From: UBA6624 sp964517115 [NCBI: uncultured bacterium]
GTDB lineage: Bacteria > UBP7 > UBA6624
Length of the DNA stretch: 20,480 bases
Assembly (NCBI GenBank): GCA_964517115.1
Contig: CAZFBE010000007.1
Span: 1-20,480, forward strand
Direction of reading: 5' to 3'
Shown here piece by piece: positions 1 through 5,867 of this stretch. Within the stretch, counting starts at the first letter, position 1, and each line of letters opens with the position of its first letter. Made by a program: the position numbers and the translations under genes. The notes beneath the pieces were generated by a model. The model was not told the DNA's origin. It saw only the letters and a list, made by a program, of their open reading frames with translations, and did no database searches.

Positions 1-419
1 GCGGAAATGAAGCTGCTGCCTATAAACGAGGCTGGAATTATGAGGAAGACGGAAAGCCACATCCACCATGGATGGGGGATGTTCAAGAGTGTCAGTATCG
101 TGAAGAAGAGGTAGATGTAACCGACCATCTTCGCATGGAACACCTTGTTTGTCGCTGACATCAGGCTTGAAACAAGACCGCCACTCATCACCCCTAGAAT
201 CCATGCCATGATGATTGAAACCTTCCCCACAAAAGGCATCCTGTCAAGCATTCCGGAATAGGCTTCCTTTGCAGCCTCTCTCTCAAGGGAGCTGATTTCC
301 TCTATGAGATCCCTTGAAAATGCAAAATGCCCCAGGGCCTCCAGTATCTGCGTGACAAACACGGCAACCGCAATCGATACGATGATAACAAGGAATGAAT
401 TTACTTGCCTATTCTTCAT
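1..419 (-). CDS. Multi-pass membrane protein, 3' end outside window
   Basis: This is an open frame from an ATG at 419 running off the left edge, with about 139 residues visible and no stop codon. The product begins MKNRQVNSFLVIIVSIAVAV and has a membrane segment at about residues 8-26, a charged stretch at about 35-60, then further hydrophobic segments at about 66-88, 98-112 and 117-138. I do not recognise the family. The ATG overlaps the stop of the upstream gene in an ATGA arrangement, so the two are probably co-transcribed. Hand counting gives about 49% GC over 1-360, against about 27% over 421-540 in the neighbouring gene and 33-40% in most of the window. It therefore has a different compositional history from its neighbour. 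It lies on the side of ssrA where integrating elements usually insert. Confidence 0.75.
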   Translation of the reverse strand, partial: MKNRQVNSFLVIIVSIAVAVFVTQILEALGHFAFSRDLIEEISSLEREAAKEAYSGMLDRMPFVGKVSIIMAWILGVMSGGLVSSLMSATNKVFHAKMVGYIYLFFTILTLLNIPHPWWMWLSVFLIIPASFIGSSFIS

Positions 420-787
420 AGATTTTTCCAACCTTTTTGTAAACAGTCATATATCACTTTTAATTTTTCTAATTCCAAGTCAGGAGAAATCTCATATTCA
501 TCACAACATATTTTAGTAATATCATCACGGTTATTTTCTTTCAATTTCCTAACTAAAGTTTTGCTTTGATAATATACCTTCGATGTTTGCCATTCAACAT
601 CTAAAAGAGCGGACTTTTTAACAATAATATCTGGCCTATCAATACAAAAGCCTATCTGGAAATATGCCTCGCTTTTGGACATTTTAGGAATTCTTGAAGA
701 TATTGTTTTTAAATATTTATGTTTTGGATTTAAATCAACAATACCAAGTAAAAAATTCTTTTGTTTTGGAGTAATGTCTTTGCTCAC
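416..787 (-). CDS. Hypothetical protein, 123 aa
   Basis: This frame starts at a GTG (785-787) only 33 nt beyond the 3' CCA of ssrA and ends by overlapping the ATG of the next membrane-protein gene. The product is soluble-looking and rich in Lys, Ile and Asp/Glu. It has two adjacent Cys (ICCDEYE) near residue 93 and no signal peptide or membrane segment. I recognise no domain. It does not resemble a tyrosine recombinase, which would be the expected gene beside a tmRNA attachment site. There is no Shine-Dalgarno sequence, but a TAAAAT hexamer lies 7 nt before the GTG, the same geometry as other first genes here, and this supports the GTG start. Composition is very AT-rich. It could be native or part of an inserted segment. 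Confidence 0.6.
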   Translation of the reverse strand: MSKDITPKQKNFLLGIVDLNPKHKYLKTISSRIPKMSKSEAYFQIGFCIDRPDIIVKKSALLDVEWQTSKVYYQSKTLVRKLKENNRDDITKICCDEYEISPDLELEKLKVIYDCLQKGWKNL

Positions 788-794
788 AAAAAGT

Positions 795-800
795 ATTTTA
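795..800 (-). promoter_or_regulatory. Candidate -10 hexamer for the 123-aa gene
   Basis: TAAAAT lies 7 nt upstream of the GTG at 787. Transcription from it would start at or within a nucleotide or so of the GTG, giving a leaderless mRNA. The evidence is the spacing shared with other genes in the window. No -35 element was recognised. Confidence 0.3.
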
Positions 801-820
801 AGCCAAAAAAGATACGGGGT

Positions 821-1148
821 TGGTGGAGGCGCCGGGAATTGAACCCGGGTCCGGTTGTCTTATTGAGACGAGTATCTACAAGCTTAGATTGTTTTAAATG
901 CTCAGCCTACCCTAAACAATCAAACGGCAGGCCTCAAAGCAAAACCCCGAATAACGGTCCGGGAGCCGTTCCATGATTTCTGAGCCCCTACCCTTTCTCA
1001 CATGGACTTGAAAGGAGGAGCTTGCTTAAATTAAATTAAGCAAATGCGTATTCGGTTTTGCCGTTTACTTTTTTTGCCATAATCAAGGGATATGACAAAC
1101 CTGCTTGCAACCCGACTGTTCCAACTTCCGTCGAAGCCAGTCGCCCCC
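821..1148 (-). ncRNA. ssrA: Transfer-messenger RNA (tmRNA, one-piece)
   Basis: tmRNA rescues stalled ribosomes by acting as a tRNA-Ala mimic and then as a template for a degradation tag. The 5' end GGGGGCGACTGGCTTCGACG and the 3' end, which carries GGTTCAATTCCCG as T-loop and an encoded CCA at 821-823, form a 7-bp acceptor stem with discriminator A. The tag frame, if the resume codon is GCA at 1075-1077, reads AKKVNGKTEYAFA and stops at TAA (1036-1038). That stop lies in an 8-bp stem, TTGCTTAA (1036-1043) with TTAAGCAA (1022-1029), like helix 5 of known tmRNAs. Length is 328 nt, normal for a one-piece tmRNA. It follows smpB by 9 nt. A T6 run (805-810) lies just past the CCA, but I see no convincing terminator hairpin. 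Confidence 0.97.
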
Positions 1149-1154
1149 AAATCT

Positions 1155-1160
1155 AATCTA
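1155..1160 (-). promoter_or_regulatory. Candidate -10 hexamer of ssrA, overlapping the smpB stop
   Basis: TAGATT begins in the smpB stop codon (TAG, 1158-1160) and is followed by exactly 6 nt before the mature tmRNA 5' G at 1148. That is the standard -10 to +1 distance. I see no good -35 match at 16-18 bp. The tmRNA could be made both from this site and by read-through from smpB with 5' processing by RNase P. Confidence 0.4.
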
Positions 1161-1616
1161 GTAATCGCTACCCTTCATCGCCCTCTTGACTGACTCTTTC
1201 GCGTCCCTCCTGTCTAACTCCTCTAAGATCCTTGATCTCTTGTCAGCCTTAGTCCTTCCCTTCCCAATAGCAATCTCTATCTTTATTCTACCTCGAGACT
1301 GGTATGCTTTGACAGGAATGACGGTTACCCCTTTGGGTTCAGTCTTCCTGTCAATGTCCAATATCTGCTTCTTTTTTAACAAAAGCTTCCTTTCCCTTGT
1401 TGAGCTTTGAGTGACTGAAGACTGGGGAAGAGGCGCTATATGTGCACCTATAAGCCAAAGTTCTCCATCTTTTATTTTCGCATGAGATTGATTCAAGCTT
1501 AACCTGCCCTCTCTTATTGAACGAACTTCCCATCCCTCTAGAGAAACTCCCGCCTCAATCTTTTCAGAAAGTTCATACATGTAATGGGCTTTCTTGTTTG
1601 TTGAGAATATCTTCAT
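1158..1616 (-). CDS. smpB: SsrA-binding protein SmpB
   Basis: SmpB binds the tRNA-like domain of tmRNA and brings it to stalled ribosomes during trans-translation. The product is 152 aa, the usual length. It shows the N-terminal NKKAHYMYELSEKIEAG, GWEVRSIREG and GELWLIGAHIAP motifs, the ERKLLLKKKQI segment, and the basic C-terminal tail ending in RAMKGSDY that enters the empty mRNA channel. A longer frame would begin at 1655, but homology starts at MKIFSTNKKAHY, so I use the ATG at 1616. This ATG overlaps the stop of the upstream LarA-like gene (ATGA). Its own stop is 9 nt before mature ssrA, so protein and RNA partners are encoded together. Confidence 0.97.
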   Translation of the reverse strand: MKIFSTNKKAHYMYELSEKIEAGVSLEGWEVRSIREGRLSLNQSHAKIKDGELWLIGAHIAPLPQSSVTQSSTRERKLLLKKKQILDIDRKTEPKGVTVIPVKAYQSRGRIKIEIAIGKGRTKADKRSRILEELDRRDAKESVKRAMKGSDY

Positions 1617-2857
1617 CCTGGAACACCAAGAACCTGACATGCATTCGGAATCCATGAAAGTTCTGGAAGGCCTTCTGAATATTTCCTCAACTTCAACAAA
1701 CCCTCAGGAAAATTGCTTACGGGATGAAATCCCAAAAACTTCAACTCTTCCTCAGGAAGTGAAGAATGAATGAATATATCACAATGCCTTTGAGCTTCTT
1801 TCAACCTTAACACAGTATAAGCCATCGGGCTGAAATCCTCAATTAGCTTTTGCCTCAAAACCTCAGGAGGGTAAGAAGCCCATTTGAACATCTCCTTGTT
1901 GCCAAAGCCCAGAGAACACTCAGCAGAATAAAACAAGGCCCCTTTTGGCTTGACCGTCTTGTACCAAAACAGAATCCCCTTCAAGGCTTCCGAAAACGTA
2001 TTGTCAAAAGGAGCGCCTCCAGCACTTGCTATCAGAACATTGTTTCTCGGAACAACCGCCCTATAAAAACCCATTACGACTTTTGATCCATCCATGTGTG
2101 AGTAACTGAAATCACCACAAAAAACCCTGGCTATCTTTTTGTTTTCATCCAAAAGAACATTGATGTTGAAGTGAGGCTTGAGATTTGCTGAAATCTCTAT
2201 AAGGTCTTCATATATCCTGTTTCCCTTGAGCCTGGCAGCTGCACATCTGAGATTCCTTGTTTTGTTCTTCTCAAAAACCAAAGACCTATTTTCTATTATC
2301 GTTTCTTTGCTACAGGTGTTTGATAATGTTTCTGGCCCTCCAGAATAACCCAGCAAATCATGGAAATTTATCTGGTCTATCGTAATGATCTTCGTGAAAG
2401 CATTGAGGTATTTGTTTGTCTTGATGCGTGTGCCCGCTTTTGTCTTTCCGCTTGAATCAAATTCCATCTTAGAAGAATTCAATATTACGCTCTTCACATT
2501 TTTGGTTTTTTTCAAGAAGTCAAGATAAGCATCATCTACATAAGGCTCATTGAGGTCTGAGCTGACAACCATAAAAACTATATTTTTGGTAATTTCAGAA
2601 ATTTTTCTAACAACAGACTTGATAACAATTTCGTATCTAAATTCCCTATTTGAGTCGGGAACTATCACCAAGACCTTGTCTTTTTTATTGATAACCTTGT
2701 CTAAAGTTCTTGTTCCAACAGGCTGCTCCAATGCATCTTCCAGAATGTCAAATTCATCTAAAACAAAAGGTCTTTTCTCTGGGAGTCTTGTTTGTATATT
2801 CCACCCACGAGGCCATTGGGTTTCAATAGTTTTTTTTCCGTAGAATCTGGATTCCAT
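1613..2857 (-). CDS. LarA-like (DUF2088 / lactate racemase family) protein with altered active site
   Basis: The 414-residue product has the layout of the nickel-pincer lactate racemase LarA family. There is an N-terminal segment with VPDSNREFR where the family has a D-x-T-R-P-like loop. A FHDLLGYSGGPETLS motif lies at about residues 165-179, with a conserved ETIIENRSL helix after it. The NINVLLDENKKIARVFCGD strand is at about 231-249. In active LarA the position after GYSGG-x is the Lys that is covalently bound to the nickel-pincer cofactor; here it is Glu176. The catalytic His of the preceding domain is also not apparent, although His166 is retained. Function is therefore unclear and it may act on another substrate or not be an enzyme. 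ATG 2857 is used; an in-frame TTG at 2860 is possible. Both ends overlap neighbouring genes. Confidence 0.75.
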   Translation of the reverse strand: MESRFYGKKTIETQWPRGWNIQTRLPEKRPFVLDEFDILEDALEQPVGTRTLDKVINKKDKVLVIVPDSNREFRYEIVIKSVVRKISEITKNIVFMVVSSDLNEPYVDDAYLDFLKKTKNVKSVILNSSKMEFDSSGKTKAGTRIKTNKYLNAFTKIITIDQINFHDLLGYSGGPETLSNTCSKETIIENRSLVFEKNKTRNLRCAAARLKGNRIYEDLIEISANLKPHFNINVLLDENKKIARVFCGDFSYSHMDGSKVVMGFYRAVVPRNNVLIASAGGAPFDNTFSEALKGILFWYKTVKPKGALFYSAECSLGFGNKEMFKWASYPPEVLRQKLIEDFSPMAYTVLRLKEAQRHCDIFIHSSLPEEELKFLGFHPVSNFPEGLLKLRKYSEGLPELSWIPNACQVLGVPG

Positions 2858-2979
2858 CAATTAACCGCAGTAACCCATAGCATAAAAATCAAGCCTAGCT
2901 TTACACCAAGCCAGACAGCAAAAAGCAATAGCAAAGCACCTGAAATGCTAAATCCTTTTTCTTTTATTTTTCCCTTCAT
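2857..2979 (-). CDS. Small single-pass membrane peptide, 40 aa
   Basis: This small frame runs from an ATG at 2979 to a TGA at 2857-2859. It encodes a Lys-rich start (MKGKIKEKGF) followed by about 28 hydrophobic residues containing ALLLLFAVWLGVKLGLIFML, and ends in TAVN. Its start overlaps the stop of the NHL gene (ATGA) and its stop overlaps the ATG of the LarA-like gene (TGATG). The overlap pattern at both ends, as for the other genes of this cluster, is the main reason to believe it is real. A positively charged N-terminus predicts the N-terminus inside. It probably acts in the membrane with one of its neighbours, but I recognise no family. Confidence 0.65.
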   Translation of the reverse strand: MKGKIKEKGFSISGALLLLFAVWLGVKLGLIFMLWVTAVN

Positions 2980-3962
2980 TCTTCTAGTAATGGAACAGGA
3001 ACGCTCCATATCCTTCCAGCATTAGTCAACCTGTCACCAGCAGAGACAAGCATCCTTCCGCTGCTCTTGTCAAAAAAAAGATTCCTGGGTTTTTTAAATG
3101 AAGAATCATTTATCAAGTCTTTGTCAATTAGGCCTAGGTAATCTCCATCTTCTGAAAATATATATATCTTGTCTGCACTATAGTCTGAAACATAAACCCT
3201 TCCCCAGTAATCCGTTGTTATCCCTCCAGGGTATAAAAACCTTTCAGGAGAGTCTGGAACAAATGAACCTGTGATGCTTCCATTTTCAAAAACCCACACC
3301 TTTTTAGAAATCTTGTCTGTAACATAGGCCTTCCCATTTGAACCAAAAGTAATTCCGTTTGGTTCAAAATTGTTTTTAGGAACCCATTCAGCAACAACCT
3401 CAAGATTCGTATCTAGCACCAAGATTCTCTTATTTCCCCTGTCGGCTATGTACATTAGATTTTCTTCAAAGTCAAAAAAACCATCTTTTGGATCACTAAC
3501 ACCTTCATATGTAGATAAAACTATTCCATCTTGGATTATCTTTATGGAACCACCAGATCCATTGTCTATAAGGATTTGCTTTTGTCCAAATTCCAAAATC
3601 TGTGCTGGGAATTTTGCTGAATACCTTTTATCCTCATTCTCTTTTTTTGTTTGAACGTCATAAAAACGAACATATCCTTTTCCAGAAGATCTATGTGGAT
3701 CAGCAACAACTAGGTAATCAAGAGCTCTATAAAAACCGTAAGGTTCTGAAAGATTTGAATCTGCCAAAAGCACAAAAGGATCATTTTGAGGCAGGTAAAC
3801 ATCATTTGAAGAACTTTCCTTTAAGTCTAGATTTTTACTTGACTTCTCTGGAAAAATGTCAGACCTAACAAGTGGTTTATCTGTTAAGACTATGACAAAA
3901 CAGGTCAAAACAAAAGACCCAAAAAGGCAAGTCATAAACCATGACCAGAAATCTCTATCCAT
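2976..3962 (-). CDS. Membrane-anchored NHL-repeat beta-propeller protein
   Basis: The product has 328 aa. Residues about 9-28 (FMTCLFGSFVLTCFVIVLTD) form one membrane segment. A polar linker of about 30 residues and then a beta-propeller made of NHL-type repeats follow. Repeat signatures include EENLMYIADRGNKRILVLD, EPNGITFGSNGKAYVTDK, YPGGITTDYWGRVYVSDYSA and KPRNLFFDKSSGRMLVSAGD. Such propellers are binding or scaffold platforms, and no catalytic residues can be assigned. The propeller is probably outside the cytoplasmic membrane. It is the first gene of the minus-strand chain ending in smpB-ssrA. Its ATG at 3962 is preceded by TAGAAT with a 7-nt gap and by no Shine-Dalgarno sequence. It is divergent from purM, with 55 bp between them. 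Confidence 0.8.
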   Translation of the reverse strand: MDRDFWSWFMTCLFGSFVLTCFVIVLTDKPLVRSDIFPEKSSKNLDLKESSSNDVYLPQNDPFVLLADSNLSEPYGFYRALDYLVVADPHRSSGKGYVRFYDVQTKKENEDKRYSAKFPAQILEFGQKQILIDNGSGGSIKIIQDGIVLSTYEGVSDPKDGFFDFEENLMYIADRGNKRILVLDTNLEVVAEWVPKNNFEPNGITFGSNGKAYVTDKISKKVWVFENGSITGSFVPDSPERFLYPGGITTDYWGRVYVSDYSADKIYIFSEDGDYLGLIDKDLINDSSFKKPRNLFFDKSSGRMLVSAGDRLTNAGRIWSVPVPLLEE

Positions 3963-3969
3963 TATTTAA

Positions 3970-3975
3970 ATTCTA
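3970..3975 (-). promoter_or_regulatory. Candidate -10 hexamer for the NHL-led operon
   Basis: TAGAAT lies 7 nt before the ATG at 3962, so the transcript would have essentially no 5' untranslated region. The upstream -35 region has only a weak match to consensus. Confidence 0.4.
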
Positions 3976-3977
3976 GA

Positions 3978-4007
3978 TTGAAAAAAATTAGAATCTACAT
4001 ATATAGT
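3978..4007 (+). promoter_or_regulatory. Candidate promoter of the purM-led operon
   Basis: TTGAAA (3978-3983) and TATAGT (4002-4007) are separated by 18 bp, a plausible housekeeping-sigma promoter. Overlapping TATATA at 4000-4005 with a 16-bp spacer is an alternative. The ATG of purM begins 10 nt after TATAGT, leaving a leader of only a few nucleotides. Confidence 0.4.
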
Positions 4008-4017
4008 TGGTGAAAAT

Positions 4018-5049
4018 ATGAAAAGAAAAAAAATAACATATAAAGATTCTGGTGTAAACATAGAAAAAGCTGAAGGATCTTTAAAGAAGATAAAAGACCT
4101 AGTCACGTCAACCCACGACAAAAGATATGTCTTCAATAAAGCTGGATATTCGGGAATCGTAAATATATCGGATAGAAACCTGGCATTATCCTGTGATGGT
4201 GTTGGAACAAAAACGCTCCTCCATTTAAAAATGGGTACAGAAAACTGGGCAGGACAAGACTGTGTTGGAATGGTTTTGAATGACATATGTGCAAGTGGAG
4301 CAAAACCAGATGTTTTCTTAGATTATTACGCTACAGGAAACCTAGATACAGATATTTTCTACAAAGTGATAAAGGGTATTACCGACTCTTGTTTGGTTTC
4401 TGAAACTGTCCTTCTAGGTGGCGAAACAGCTGAAATGCCTGGATTTTATCAACAAGGAGAAATCGACATAGTTGGATTTGGTCTCGGTTCATTTACCGAA
4501 GACTATAAACTTCTAGACCCTCACCAAGAGATGGAATCAGGGGATGTTGTGATAGGGGTTTCTTCTTCAGGCTTTCACAGCAACGGCTTTTCTTTGGTTA
4601 GAAAGATCATAGATGAAATGAAAATAGATATTGAAAAACCAAGGAAAGGATCAGACACCCCAATAGGAATTCAACTTTCAGAACCAACAAGGCTTTACTG
4701 GCCTCTTGTTAAAAGAGTCTCAAAACACATCAAACAAATTCGTGGATTTTCCCATGTCACTGGAGGGGGAATGATAAGGAACTTTGAAAGAATAATTCCT
4801 GAAAATCTTAATTGCATAATTAGACCTGCAACATTTTCAAGACCCACAATAGTAGACTGGCTTGTTTCAAGTTCTGGAATATCCAGCGAAGAAGCTTATA
4901 AAACATTCAACATGGGTATTGGCTTTGGAATTGTTGTTCCGAAGGAAAAGGAAAAAGAATGCCTTGAATGCCTTTCCTCCCTGCCCTACCCATCTTGGAA
5001 AATAGGAGAAATAACAGAGGGGAGTGGAAAAGTCCTGATTGAAAATTAA
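4018..5049 (+). CDS. purM: Phosphoribosylformylglycinamidine cyclo-ligase (AIR synthetase)
   Basis: PurM closes the imidazole ring of FGAM using ATP to give AIR, the fifth step of de novo purine synthesis in the cytoplasm. The 343-aa product matches the family length. It carries the N-terminal YKDSGVNIEKAE, the nucleotide-binding SCDGVGTKTLLHL, VGMVLNDICASGAKPDVFLDY, GGETAEMPGFY, SSSGFHSNGFSLVRK, HVTGGGMIRN and GIGFGIVV segments. It is the first gene of a plus-strand operon; its partner purN is not in the window. A GGTG shortly before the ATG is a weak ribosome-binding match. The next gene, folP, overlaps its last 11 bases if the TTG start is right. Confidence 0.96.
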   Translation: MKRKKITYKDSGVNIEKAEGSLKKIKDLVTSTHDKRYVFNKAGYSGIVNISDRNLALSCDGVGTKTLLHLKMGTENWAGQDCVGMVLNDICASGAKPDVFLDYYATGNLDTDIFYKVIKGITDSCLVSETVLLGGETAEMPGFYQQGEIDIVGFGLGSFTEDYKLLDPHQEMESGDVVIGVSSSGFHSNGFSLVRKIIDEMKIDIEKPRKGSDTPIGIQLSEPTRLYWPLVKRVSKHIKQIRGFSHVTGGGMIRNFERIIPENLNCIIRPATFSRPTIVDWLVSSSGISSEEAYKTFNMGIGFGIVVPKEKEKECLECLSSLPYPSWKIGEITEGSGKVLIEN

Positions 5050-5863
5050 CAACTCACCAAAGGTGGAAATAATGGGAGTTGTAAACCTAACTCCAGATTC
5101 TTTTTGGTCAGATAGCAGATACAAAGAAGACCAAGCTCTTGAAAAATGTTTATCAATGTCATCTGAAGGAGCAAGATGGATAGACATAGGTGCAGAATCA
5201 ACACGCCCCAACTCAACACAACTTACACATGAGGAAGAATGGGAAAGGCTTAAAAGGCTTCTTCCGAAGCTGGAAAATAAAATTGACAAAAAAAGAACTA
5301 AGGTCAGCATAGATACCTACCATCCTGAAAATGCGATAAAAGCTTCAGATTATGGAGTGGATATGATCAATGACCCCTTGGGGATTTTTGATAAAAAAAT
5401 GATCAAAGTTGTCTCTCAAAAAAAACTTTCCTATATTGCAAACCACTCATTATGGCCCCCAAAAACAATGCAAGAAAAGGCGTTAAAAAAAATAGATGTT
5501 TTGGAAAACATAAAATCATTTTTTCTTCAGAAAATAAAACTTCTCAAAGAGAATAATGTAAACAACTACTATCTCGATCCTGGAATTGGTTTCGGAAAAA
5601 CCCAAAACTCAAATGTAGAAATAATAAACAACCTCAAAGACCTTAAAAAAATGAATCAAAAAATAGCAATTGGGGTAAGCAGAAAATCCCTAATTGGAGA
5701 ATTGACCAACAAAGATGTTGGAGAAAGGCTTCAGGGATCATTGTTTGTAGGGCTTTGGAGCGTTTTAAATGGAACAACTTTACTACGAGTACATGATGTT
5801 AAAGAAACAGTGTCTTTTATGGATTCTTGGGGAATAGATTGTTCAATAAATAGTACGATATAA
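5039..5863 (+). CDS. folP: Dihydropteroate synthase
   Basis: FolP condenses 6-hydroxymethyl-7,8-dihydropterin diphosphate with p-aminobenzoate in folate synthesis. Family motifs are present in order: IMGVVNLTPDSFW, WIDIGAESTRPNS, VSIDTYHPE, YYLDPGIGFGK, IGVSRKSLIGEL and LLRVHDV. All the usual substrate-binding loops are intact, so it should be active. The 274-aa start shown is a TTG that overlaps the purM stop and supplies the first beta strand (KVEIM). An internal ATG at 5072 has a much better Shine-Dalgarno (AAAGGTGG, about 5 nt away) but would begin inside that strand. The start is therefore uncertain. Sulfonamides compete at this enzyme family's PABA site. folP ends 4 nt before proS. Confidence 0.93.
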   Translation: MKINNSPKVEIMGVVNLTPDSFWSDSRYKEDQALEKCLSMSSEGARWIDIGAESTRPNSTQLTHEEEWERLKRLLPKLENKIDKKRTKVSIDTYHPENAIKASDYGVDMINDPLGIFDKKMIKVVSQKKLSYIANHSLWPPKTMQEKALKKIDVLENIKSFFLQKIKLLKENNVNNYYLDPGIGFGKTQNSNVEIINNLKDLKKMNQKIAIGVSRKSLIGELTNKDVGERLQGSLFVGLWSVLNGTTLLRVHDVKETVSFMDSWGIDCSINSTI

Positions 5864-5867
5864 AAAT

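Noticed and set aside
416-787. Integrase remnant next to the tmRNA attachment site
   Set aside because: The protein lacks the R-H-R-Y pattern of tyrosine recombinases and looks intact, so it is called hypothetical.
761-976. 71-codon plus-strand frame over the ssrA 3' half
   Set aside because: It is antisense to tmRNA structure and tRNA-like sequence, with no coding features.
1617-1655. Longer N-terminus of SmpB
   Set aside because: It lies inside the LarA-like gene; family homology begins at MKIFSTNKK.
3602-3868. Plus-strand frame opposite the NHL gene
   Set aside because: It is antisense to NHL repeats and its sequence shows no domain or ribosome-binding site.
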